From the NCBI GenBank assembly GCA_027943245.1, contig JANDJZ010000734.1, forward strand, positions 1 to 23,524: a stretch of 23,524 bases of DNA, written 5' to 3'. This DNA comes from Acanthamoeba sp. SK_2022b. Lineage: Eukaryota; Discosea; Longamoebia; Acanthamoebidae. The notes beneath the pieces are model-generated. The model worked only from the letters and a program-made list of their open reading frames with translations. It was not told the DNA's origin and did no database searches. Position 1 is the first letter of the stretch. Every line of letters starts with the position of its first letter. The translations under genes and the position numbers were made by a program. Below are positions 1 through 8,741 of this stretch, one piece after another.

Positions 1-494
1 GTGTTTACTTGCGCATCGTCGTGCGGCACCGGTGGGGTGTACTGTACAAGGCAAGGGTTGTGTCGTGTGCAATGGTTGAGTAACAAAAGGGCGTCATGAC
101 CGGCTCGCCTTTTATAGCCACAGTTGTCGACACATATTACCATTCTACGACTTTTCTAAGCTTCGGTGAGTGGTCGAAAAAGTTGCGCTTGTGTCCGGAA
201 AATTCCCGACTTTTGCTTGGTCGACAAAATTGAATTTTGATTTCGAGGCGGGATTTGAACCCAGAACGCGAGAGAGGCCGCGGAAGAACCGCAGAAGAAG
301 GCGCGTGCCTTGGCGTTGCTGGCTTTGGCTGATTTTCATCGACAAGCCTGGTGATGAGCGCTTCGTCCTTGTGGATGTCGCGATCTTCAATCTGATCTCA
401 TCGTCGCCCTCCGCGCAAACAAGCGATCTTTGTCCTCCTCCTGTAGTTCAACACACACACGACACGACACACACGACAAGCACAGCCCACCAAC
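1..494. other. Intergenic region upstream of the first gene
   Basis: I see no supportable gene here. Short open frames exist on both strands, but none shows a recognisable domain or splice-consistent continuation. A stretch near 250-275, read on the minus strand, resembles the T-arm of a tRNA but has no matching remainder. The last 45 bases before the ATG at 495 are rich in CACA and GACA and are probably 5' leader of the downstream gene. Confidence 0.5.
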
Positions 495-1528
495 ATGCAG
501 AGCACTACAGCACAGCAAGACTTGGACAGAGCCACGGGCGGAGTGGCGGACGCTCATGATGGATACAGAGGAGACGACCAACCAGCACTCGGCAAGTCGA
601 TGCCATCCAGTGTCGGCTTCGTCCTGAACGATCTCGAAGAGGAACCCATCATTGATAGCGACGGCAGCTTCAAGCGTTTGCTCAAGAAGCTGCTCGGTAT
701 ACTTGTATTCCGCCAGAGCTACCTGGACCTCGCCAACGTGCACATCGACCCCGCAGAGCGGTACGTTGTGTCTTCCCGATCATCAGTTCCTTCACTCACC
801 CGTTACACCCTAGGCGGGCGCGGTTGGTGGGCGAGTGGCAGAACTACGGCGTGCTGATGACTCTCATTGCTGGCTTCGCCGTTCAGGTTTATACATCCAA
901 CACCCAATGATAAAATTTTATTTAATTGAAACACAATAAGAGTGAATAAATATAAAAAAGATAGGAAACAGATAAACCATGAACGCTGTGGGCGTGCACT
1001 GACCTGGCTTGGCGCAGATCTACATGGACCCTCCTCAAACCAAGGTCGAGGGGAACCCCACCTGGATGCCTACCATCTTCGGTACCACATCTTCATCACA
1101 TGCGCAACGCAGCGCAATGCAGCAGGCACTGACGTGAAGTGATCAGGCATCTTCATTGTGGTAGCGCTGGCGTCCAACTTCTTCGGCATCCTGCTGACCC
1201 TCTCCTTCTATCGCGCGCTGAATGCGCTCCCCGAACGGAAGAACAAGAAGTTCATCCGCTCGCTCTCCTTCGTCCTCGGCATCCCCACGCTCTTCCTCAT
1301 GCTGGGCGTGGTCTCCTTCTGCGCGGCCATGGTCGTCGCCGCCAAGCTCCTCTACGACATTGTACCCCCTTTTTCCCACAGCTTTTGTGCTCGCCACCAA
1401 CCTGACCGATTGCGTTGCTACAGGCCATCTTCATCTTCATCTGCGTGCTCACGGGGTGCATCTGTCTCGTGTGGCTCCTGATCCACCTCTACACCCCGTT
1501 CGCCATGCGCTCCATTCGATCAGCCTGA
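495..1528 (+). CDS. Four-helix membrane protein of unknown family, 5 exons
   Basis: Exons 495-760, 814-886, 1018-1081, 1147-1361 and 1424-1528 join in frame to give about 240 residues. Every intron is GT-AG and three of four begin GTAC. Residues 1-98 are soluble and rather acidic. Hydrophobic segments follow at about 100-115, 136-156, 174-204 (long and possibly kinked, containing GIPTLF) and 207-228. A basic loop (PERKNKK) lies between helices two and three. The protein ends a few residues after the last helix and has no signal peptide, so the N-terminus is probably cytosolic. The four-helix pattern loosely recalls the plant PGG membrane domain, but I see no PGG motif and do not assign the family. 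It converges with the UPB1-like gene, 158 bp away. Confidence 0.75.
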
Positions 1529-1686
1529 TCGGCCGATTACAGCTTTTCCCCCCACTCTCCTCCTCCTCCTCTCATCTCCTCCCGTCACGGACGGCGATTT
1601 GTTGTTGTACATAAAGCCAGCCTTGCGGCTCGAGTTTAATGAACGTTTGGTCTGCTTGTTCGGGCGGCGGCGAGGTGTTGCACGCC

Positions 1687-3177
1687 TCAGTTGCCGAGGG
1701 AGGGGTCGCGGATGACCTGCTGCTTGTACTCGTCCTTGATGGCTTCCGTGAACGAACGCGCGTACAGGTCCAGTCGGCCGGTCATCTGATCCGCGGCAAG
1801 ACACATCATCATTATCATCACGACGAACAGCGCATGGAGTCAGAATGGTTTGATTTGGAGAAAGAGAGAGAGAGTGTGTGTGTGAGAGAGAGAGAGAGAG
1901 AAGTGGTGGTGATATAAGCCGACCTGGAAGCTCCACTTGTCCCGCACCTGACGGCACAGGTTGAGATCGAGCTCGGCCACGAGCAGGCCGTCCCTCGCTC
2001 GCGACAGACCCTGCAGCCCCCCCCCCCGCCATCAGCGCGACGCCGTCAAGCACGCGCGCGCGCATGGGCAGGCAGGCAAGCAGGCACGTACGGGAGTGCG
2101 GGAGGCGTCGGGAGCAGCGACGTACGACGAACCGTAGAAGTGGCCAAAGTCCTATTGCGCATTTATAATTAGAATAAATTAAAAATTGGATAAATACATT
2201 CAATAAATAAATAAATACGTATTGAAAAAAAAAAAAAAAAAAAAAAAAAGGGAACCTTGTGCGCGGGCTTGCCGTCACCGGAAGTGAACTCGTTGGGGAA
2301 CGACTCGGTGCCGACGCGGTTGATGCCCGCCGTGAAGTACCTGCAGCGACAGGGCCGGCCTCGTCAGCGAGCGCGCACATACGCGCAGCCGGCAAAGGCG
2401 GGGCGCGGCGTACGAGTTGGCGATGGCGGCGTTGCGGGCCTCGATGGGCCACATGGGCTCGGAGAGGGCGCCCACCGTGGCCGACGGATTGAAAACGATC
2501 TCGGCGCCGTTGATGCCGAACATCTGCCAGTTCAGCGGATGGTGGCGGCCATAGCAGATGTTGACCGCGATCTTACCTACAACACCACACGAGTCAGCGT
2601 GGAAATTAACAAAAGCATATTTTTAAAATCATTTTATAAAAAAATTTATTATCAAATCGAAAATAAAAATAGTAGAATAATAATAATAATAAACACAAAG
2701 AAGAGGCGGCTGTGGATGTTGTACCAAACTCGGTCTCGAACACGGGGTGGCCGTCGTTGCCCTCCATGTAGTAGGTGGACTCGTTGAAGTCGCCCACGCG
2801 CGGGATGTGGTTCTTGCGGTGCTTGCCGATGATGTTGCCATGGTTGCCCACCACGACTGCCCCCCCCCCCCAACCGTCGACGAGCAACGTCAGCCACACG
2901 CTACACGACGGGGCGCGCGCGCGCGGGGGGTAGGGGGTGCGTATGTACCGGCGGTGTTCCAGATGGTCTCGCCGTGGACGCTGTCCCTCTCGAGGATCGA
3001 CGAGACGATGACCATGTTGTGCTTGCGGGCCATCTCCTGCACGAACTTGACCGAGTGGCCGTCCTTGGCCGACTCGGCGAACTCGCACCACGTCGCCTTC
3101 TCCCTCGTGCAGAAGGCGAACGGCATCGTCCACGCCTCCTGCGACCGGTTACCCCCCCCCCGCACGCGTCAGCCCAC

Positions 3178-3224
<47 letters not shown>

Positions 3225-4049
3225 GCACGCACGCGCGCACACACGTAAAGCATGCGCATGAAGGCACCTGCAGGCAGAGGATGTTGACTCCCATCGAGCC
3301 CGCGGCGTCGATCAGCTCGGCGATCTTGGCTTCGATGGCCTTGTACTGGGAGTAGTGGTTGTAGTAGTTGTTGTCGACACGCAACATCAGTCAGCACACA
3401 CACGCACAACACCTTTCCCTTTTGCATGCACGGAACAAGGGGTGGTGGTGTAGGCCGAACCTGCTGGAAGAGGGGAGCGGTGGTGGGCTCGACGATGGAG
3501 TTCTGGATGAGGCCGACCTTCACCACGCGAGGCTTGCGGAACTGCTCGGGCGCCGCCTCGAACTTGAAGGCCCTACAAGTTTACACAACGAGCGTTAACG
3601 TTGGCGCTGACGTGTCACACGGCGATGGTCCAGGATCACACGTGGAAATATTTAAGGAAAATAATAATAATAAAAAGAAGAAGTGAAGGGTCAAGTAGCG
3701 TACTTGATGTCGTACTCGCGCTTCTCGGCGAGCTTGCGGGCGGCGTCGGAGATGGGGAGGGAGGCGGGCACCTTGCCGTACAGCAGGCGCCGCACCTCGG
3801 CCAGCTCGGCCTCGGGCAGATGGGCCTCCAGCACCGCGTCTGGTTCAACAACGGAAAAAATAAATCAATTTAGGTTCGGCTACATTTGAATTGACGCAGC
3901 GTGCATCACTGCTTCTTGATGCAAGATGATGAATGAAACACGCGCTGCGCGGGAGCGTATTCGAGGGTGAAAGGAGGTGTACCCAGAGAGTCCAGCTCCT
4001 TGCCGACGTAGAGCGACTTGTTCGATTTCTGTTCCTGCTGCGACTGCAT
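1687..4049 (-). CDS. UPB1: Beta-ureidopropionase (nitrilase superfamily), 11 exons
   Basis: It hydrolyses N-carbamoyl-beta-alanine (or N-carbamoyl-beta-aminoisobutyrate) to the beta-amino acid, CO2 and ammonia, the last step of reductive pyrimidine breakdown. Exons in transcript order: 4049-3983, 3839-3704, 3572-3461, 3345-3268, 3138-2949, 2856-2725, 2576-2414, 2340-2256, 2151-2092, 2010-1924, 1785-1687; about 402 residues (human 384). The nitrilase triad is intact: Glu132 in [14 protein letters not shown], Lys209 in [14 protein letters not shown], Cys246 in [12 protein letters not shown]. The offset from the human triad (119, 196, 233) is a constant 13, which supports the splicing. The N-terminal helical extension typical of the family (LYGK motif) is also present. 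No PTS1 or signal peptide, so probably cytosolic. It is divergent from the protease gene at 4205, 155 bp apart. Confidence 0.95.
1859..1905. repeat. (GA)n/(GT)n simple repeat
   Basis: GAGA and TGTG tracts lie within the last intron of the beta-ureidopropionase gene (CT/CA-rich on its transcript). Confidence 0.7.
2225..2249. repeat. 25-nt poly(A), poly(T) on the transcript, in an intron
   Basis: An uninterrupted A run sits just inside the donor of the intron at 2152-2255 of the beta-ureidopropionase gene. The rest of that intron is also strongly AT-rich. Confidence 0.9.
3180..3244. repeat. (CA)n and (GCAC)n microsatellite in an intron
   Basis: A CA run of about 40 bases is followed by GCAC/GCGC units, all inside the intron at 3139-3267 of the beta-ureidopropionase gene. 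Confidence 0.9.
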
Positions 4050-4204
4050 GCTTCTTTGTTGTTGTATCGTCGGGACAAGTCGAAAGTGAACAGACACTGG
4101 AGGGATGTGTTTGTTGACAAGTTGCCTCTCTGTTTCGTCGCCCCTCTTTGCCACCACCTAAACAAGTCAGCCGCCACCTTAACTCACACACTGCACATAC
4201 GGAG
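4050..4204. promoter_or_regulatory. Short divergent intergenic region, candidate bidirectional promoter
   Basis: Only 155 bp separate the two start codons (4049 minus, 4205 plus), so the promoters of the beta-ureidopropionase and the TYSND1-like protease must overlap or lie partly in leader sequence. I see no clear TATA box. Assignment as promoter rests on position alone. Confidence 0.5.
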
Positions 4205-4979
4205 ATGCGTGGCGTGTGCGTGCGCATAACGGGAAGGGACCCTCGGCAGACCCTCGCCCCCGGTTGGCCCTCGCGCCTCCACAAGTACCTCCACTCCTCC
4301 CCATCGCACAAATTAAATCACTCAAATATCTCATTTCATCATTTTATACAATAATAATAATAATCAATAAATTATAAACTTACACGGTTGTGACCAGGGA
4401 CGGGGCGACGTGGGTGGGCGCCTCGGGCGTTGCGCTGCCCGTTGGAGATGGCGACGGCGGGCTGCTCGTGGTCACCACCGGCACCCTCCTCCTCCCCTTC
4501 CTGCTGTCAGCCAGCGCCGTGCCGGCAACAACACCGGGCCGCGCGCAGTCCTCCTCCTCCCCCGCCGCCGCCTCGAGGCTGGTGGCCGGCACGCGGCTCG
4601 AGGTGCTCCTGCCCGAAGCCGAGGAGGTCTGGCGCGAGGCGCGGCTGGAAAGGTAACACAGAAAAGGGCCACGACACGCGCCGCACGCGCGTGCCACCGT
4701 GTGTCTGTGTGCGTTGACACTGTGTGTCGTGTCGTGTGTCGTGTGTCGTGTGTCGTGTGTCGTGTGCGGCCAGCGTGTGCTGTCCCAAGGAGGCCGTGGG
4801 CGCGTTGCTGCAGCTCACCGGCGGCAGCGACCAGTCGACGTGGGGCATCGGCTGGCGCGAGTCCGGCCAGCCCTTGGTCGCCGCCTGGGACCCCAACACG
4901 GCCGCCAGCCTCGCCCTCCTGCGCCTCGTCTCCCCCTCCCCCTCCTCCCCTTCATCGTCATCGTCGTCATCGTCATCAT

Positions 4980-5043
<64 letters not shown>

Positions 5044-5996
5044 GTCAGGCTTGAGGTGGGCGTCGGCGGCGTCGCTGGCGCAGGGGGACGCCCTGCACCT
5101 GTACGGGTCGCCCTACGGCCTGCTGGCGCCGCACGTCTTCTTCAACTGCCTGTCGACCGGCGTCGTGAGCGGGCGCCTCGAGATGCCCCCGCCGCTCGTC
5201 CACGACCACGGCGCCGGCGCCGGCGACGCGTCGACGGGGGTGACGACGCGCTACCCGCTGTTGCTCACCGACGCGCGCTGCATACCGGGATGCGAGGGCG
5301 GCCCGGCGTTCGACGACGACCGCCAGTTCGTGGGGGTGCGCCTACCCCCCCCGTCTAGTGGAGAACGCACGCTCACTTCATTCCACTTCTTTGCTGCTGC
5401 GACAGGTTGCCATGCCACCGCTTTTATATCCTTTTTTGTCACCGCACACGCGCGCGCACACATGGCGGTGATGGGTTTTGTGCACTGCACGCACGCGCGC
5501 GCACACACACACGTGGCGGTGATGGTTTGTCCCTTGACTTGGACACCTTGCGGAGTGGCTCTCCAGTGGAGCTGAACTTTATCATTGCCGCCGACGTCGT
5601 CATGGCCGTCGTTCGGCAGCACCTCGCCGCCGTCGCGGTCTCCTCCTCCTCCTCCTCGTCATCGACGGCGGCGGCGGCGGCGTCGTCGTCGATGACGCCC
5701 GTGCCGCCGCGCGAACGGAAGCCGAACGAGCCCTCGGCTGCGGTGCGGCGCGCGCAGAAGTCGCTCGTGCTGCTCGAGGTCGGCAACTCGTGGGCGTCCG
5801 GCATCATCGTCTCCTCCACCGGATGTACGCACGCAACAACACGCAACGCGCAACACGCAGCATATCGCTCACCACCTGCGCGTCGTGCCATTCGCTCGCC
5901 CTCTCAGATGTCCTGACCAACGCTCACGTTGTGCGACCCTACCTCGTCTCAACCGGTACCGCGCAACACACGCACACACGCGCGACACACACACAC

Positions 5997-6063
<67 letters not shown>

Positions 6064-7198
6064 CGTACGACGTACGACGCGACACGCGGCAAGCTCATGC
6101 GATTGGACCGTGCCCAGAGGATTCGGTGCTGCAAGCGGGGATAACGGTCCGTGTGCGGGTGGAGGACGACACGCATCCGGCCGGCTACTCCTGGCTCAAG
6201 GCCGATCTCGTCTTCGCCTCGTCGTCTTGCATCGACGTGGTCCGTGATGCGCGCGCGGTGCACATGTGTCGTGACATGGCGTGGATCTCACGGTCTCGAT
6301 GGACCGCAGGCGCTGCTGCGTATCAAGAACGACCGAAAGTTGCCTCCGCTGGCGCCGGCGAGCTTTGCCCTGCAGACGCCGCGCGTGGGGGAGCCCGTCT
6401 TCGTCATCGGCTACCCGCTCTTCTACCCCACCATCGGTAATTGCCCCCCCCCCTTTCTCCCATTCGCGCTCGCGCGCGCGAGTGGATTAGGCGCTCAGCG
6501 CGACGTGTGGCGCGGGCAGGCCAAGGGTGCGTGTGCACCGGCGGCAAGGTGGCCAAGGTGGTGGCGACGGGCGACGGCAAGCCGGGCGTCATCCAGACCA
6601 CCGCCGCCGTCCACAACGGCAACAGCGGCGGCGCGCTCATCAACAAGTACGGACCGCCGACTCGCTCGCCCCTCCCCCCACCACACCTCTCGCTCTCGTG
6701 TGAGCTCACGCTTCGCGAGCGCACAGCGCCGGGCGAGTGGTGGGGGTGGTGACGTGTAACATGCGGCGGAAGGGGGGCGAGGACGAGGCCAGCGGGGTCA
6801 TCGTCCCGCGACTCAACTTCAGCATCCCCGTGCACCTCCTTGGCCCCGTGCTCTCGTTCGTCCGCGACCCCTCGGCTGCAGGTAAAGGCGTCTTCGAGGT
6901 CGTGTATGGTGGTGGGGGGGGGGGCTACAAGGGCTTTGCTGATTGGTGGTGTTGGGGGGGGGGAGCAGATGCGCGGGTGGCGCTGGCGCCGCTTAACGAG
7001 GCCGCGCGGGACCTGGAGGAGGTGTGGAAGCTGCAGCGACTCTCGGCCTTCCCTTCCCTCCCGCCCGACAGCAAGTTTGGTCGCTTCGTTCGCGCCTTTG
7101 CACCGCCGGACCCTCGGCCCAGCAGCGCGCCAGCCACCGGCTCGGGCGTCGCGTCGTCTCCCGCTGGCGGGCCGCCTCCCTTCGCCTCGTCTCTTTGA
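4205..7198 (+). CDS. TYSND1: TYSND1/DEG15-like peroxisomal serine protease, 11 exons
   Basis: This family processes peroxisomal matrix proteins by removing PTS2 leaders and cutting some PTS1 enzymes. Exons 4205-4284, 4398-4652, 4774-5335, 5406-5437, 5556-5824, 5908-5955, 6118-6239, 6310-6436, 6520-6646, 6727-6881, 6969-7198; about 668 residues. The N-terminal half has the family motifs LYGSPYGLLAPHVFFNCLST and LLTDARCIPGCEGGPAF. The trypsin-like half carries His406 (VLTNAHVV), Asp455 (SSCIDVALL), Ser534 (HNGNSGGALIN) and RLNFSIPVHLL. The protein ends in Ser-Ser-Leu, a weak PTS1-like tripeptide; the human protein ends in SKL. A 39-residue, nearly pure serine tract occupies residues 165-203. 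The first exon is short and is chosen because its frame fits the first family-like segment. Exon 4 (32 nt) is the least certain. Confidence 0.9.
4951..5047 (+). repeat. Trinucleotide TCG/TCA repeat encoding poly-serine
   Basis: About 97 bases of imperfect TCG/TCA units lie inside exon 3 of the TYSND1-like gene. All three forward frames are open across it (Ser, Val/Ile or Arg/His runs). Reading it as an intron fails: the GT donor in the preceding codons is phase 0, whereas the CAG acceptor at its end needs phase 1. Confidence 0.8.
5985..6061. repeat. (CA)n microsatellite in an intron of the TYSND1-like gene
   Basis: An almost uninterrupted CA tract lies in the intron between exons 5908-5955 and 6118-6239, followed by short CGACGTA units. 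Confidence 0.9.
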
Positions 7199-7246
7199 AC
7201 CATCGCGCAGCAAAACATGAGTACTGTGCACACAACTAAAACAGAA

Positions 7247-7323
7247 GGACCAGGAGGAGAGTCGAACTCCCAACCTCCGCGGTTATTGAGATGCGGCGCT
7301 CTACCAATTGAGCTACCCAGGTC
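7247..7323 (-). tRNA. tRNA-like gene with abnormal anticodon loop, identity not assignable
   Basis: Read on the minus strand, the element has a near-complete cloverleaf. The acceptor stem is GACCTGG/CCTGGTC with one T-T mismatch. The D-arm is GCTC-AATTGGTA-GAGC, the variable loop AGGTT, and the T-arm GGGAG-TTCGACT-CTCCT. A-box (TAGCTCAATTGG) and B-box-like sequences are intact, and a TTTT run five bases past the end could terminate Pol III. Two features are wrong: three bases instead of two join the acceptor and D stems, and the anticodon arm (CCGCA...CGCGG) closes a loop of about 10 bases, TCTCAATAAC. The loop resembles Met (CAT) or Ile (AAT) loops with insertions. It may be a decayed tRNA gene. 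No CCA is encoded. Confidence 0.6.
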
Positions 7324-7762
7324 CCTCATGAAGTGATCATCCTTACTCAGCGGAGGCGTCAGGACACAGGGAGAACCAGAATCGCCGAACCCGGTTTTTC
7401 CTGGCTTTCGGCAACAAGAAGTGCCCGCATCTGATTCGCTGCAAAAGTTTACAAGTGAACCAATCAGCTGCTGGAAACTAGGTTCCTGGATTTTTCCTGC
7501 TGTCGGTTCAGTGGGAGCCAATAAAAATCTTTTCGGAAGAGAATGCTGTTTAATTTGCCCAACGTAAAAAGACGTCGAATACCGACGTAGCGGGACACCA
7601 CGCTTGGCAAGGCGTGTGACCCTTTACAAGTAGGAAGTGCATGTGAGAGAAAGCTGAAAGAACGGAAAGCAGAAACTCGCTTTAGAGAAGTAGAGATCGT
7701 AGGCAGCATCCGCACGCAGCCTGGCACAGTAGCGAGAGACTAGAGACTCGAACGAACTGAGC
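7324..7762. other. Intergenic region between the tRNA-like gene and the acidic-protein gene
   Basis: I see no gene here. The sequence is less GC-rich than the coding regions. Part of it is 5' flank of the tRNA-like gene. On the minus strand it would hold the 3' untranslated region of the acidic protein gene that stops at 7763. One AATAAA-like string occurs near 7520 on the plus strand; I cannot tie it to a transcript. Confidence 0.45.
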
Positions 7763-8248
7763 TCACTCCTCGACCTTGAGCGCTTCGGTGCGCGCGTTCT
7801 CGGATTCAGCGGGCAGAGCCTTCTCCTGTACGACCAGAAGTGGCGCGGCCGGCCCGTCGGCGTCCTGCTTGGCCGGGCGCTCGGGCTCCAGGGTGGGGTC
7901 GGCCTCCACGCCGTTGGGGGAGCTGTCGGTGACGACCTTCTTGCAGGGGGGCTCCGAGATCTCCTCCTCCTGGCTACTGGGCAGGCGCTCGTCGGCCGAC
8001 TGGGCTTCGCTCTCCTCGGCGGGCTGGGAGGGATCGCTCTCCTCGCGCTTCCTCTTCTTGAGGTTGGCCTCCGAAGTGTCGGCCTCGTCGGGAGTAATCT
8101 CGGAGGTGGCGCTCTCGGCGGGGTCGGCAAGCAGTGTGGCCTCCTCGGCGGCAGGCATGGTGACCTCCTGAGGCGTCTGCTGCGCGACCGCATCGTCCAG
8201 GGGAGCGACAGTCTCAATGGTGGTATCGTTGGTGGTGTTGGCGGACAT
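7763..8248 (-). CDS. Small acidic protein with a KKRKRE motif, intronless
   Basis: A single uninterrupted frame of 161 codons encodes a protein rich in Glu, Ala, Ser, Pro and Asp, with no cysteine-rich or hydrophobic segment. A basic cluster, LKKRKREE near residues 64-71, looks like a monopartite nuclear localisation signal; a second short basic pair (CKK) follows. The composition suggests a disordered nuclear protein. I do not recognise the family. It is the only intronless protein gene in the window, so an expressed-sequence check would be needed to be sure. Support comes from the clean start, the frame length and a TATA-like element about 90 bp upstream. Confidence 0.6.
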   Translation of the reverse strand: MSANTTNDTTIETVAPLDDAVAQQTPQEVTMPAAEEATLLADPAESATSEITPDEADTSEANLKKRKREESDPSQPAEESEAQSADERLPSSQEEEISEPPCKKVVTDSSPNGVEADPTLEPERPAKQDADGPAAPLLVVQEKALPAESENARTEALKVEE

Positions 8249-8741
8249 GTTGCTCTGTAGGTTTGGTTGGTGCTTGAGGCTTGGAGTGTACGGCTGGTGC
8301 GGTAGAAGAGTGAATGACCCGACCAGCGGGCTCCGCTATTTATGCGGGACGCCGGGCTGCGAACGCAGGCAAACGTACTTTTGCCGGCGGCCTGGCGCTA
8401 CACGCCCCTTCGCGCGCAAACCGGTTTCCCGCCTTCTCGTGCGCGAGTAGAGAGAAACTGACGCAAGAAGGTTCTCCTACACCTGAGGGGCGCGGAACAG
8501 GAGCAAAGCGAAGGGCGTTGTCGTTGTTTTTATGTATTTATGAAGGGTTAGGGGCCTGCCTGCGCCTCCCGAAAAATGAAAATGATGTTGTTATGTTACA
8601 GTACGTATATAGCATAGATATAGTCCTCTGTCTCCCCTCTCCGGTAGCGGTGATCACTGTCGCACACAAGCCACAGCTTGCATGCGCCACTTGCTCTCTT
8701 CTCGGTATCTCATCCTTACGTGGTGGTCGCCCCCTATAACC
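8249..8741. other. Intergenic region between the acidic-protein and G-alpha genes
   Basis: It holds the 5' flank of the acidic-protein gene, including the TATA-like element, and the 3' flank of the G-alpha gene. Both genes are on the minus strand. I see no additional gene or structured RNA. Confidence 0.5.
8336..8344 (-). promoter_or_regulatory. TATA-like element upstream of the acidic-protein gene
   Basis: The minus strand reads CATAAATAG here, 88 bp before the ATG at 8248, in otherwise GC-rich sequence. Spacing suits a TATA box with a short leader. The assignment rests on sequence resemblance only. Confidence 0.35.

Noticed and set aside
245..330. Possible minus-strand tRNA near GGGTTCAAATCCC
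   Set aside because: The T-arm has a mismatch, and no acceptor, D-arm or anticodon partner could be found at the right spacing.
1520..2452. Minus-strand open frame of 310 codons
   Set aside because: It reads straight through introns and repeats of the beta-ureidopropionase gene in the wrong frame; the conserved protein is in other frames joined by splicing.
3346..3460. Beta-ureidopropionase intron seeming to lack an AG acceptor
   Set aside because: A longer candidate exon 4 (to 3378) has no AG before it, but the acceptor CCCAG at 3346-3350 is in phase 0 and gives the family-typical length (constant 13-residue offset of the catalytic triad from human). The intron is ordinary.
4722..4766. GTGTCGT tandem units resembling a CRISPR or regulatory array
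   Set aside because: Units are 5-7 bases with no spacers and lie in an intron of the protease gene; it is a simple repeat.
4951..5047. TCG/TCA tract as an intron
   Set aside because: Donor and acceptor phases do not match; joining creates an immediate stop. The frame is open throughout, so poly-serine is more likely.
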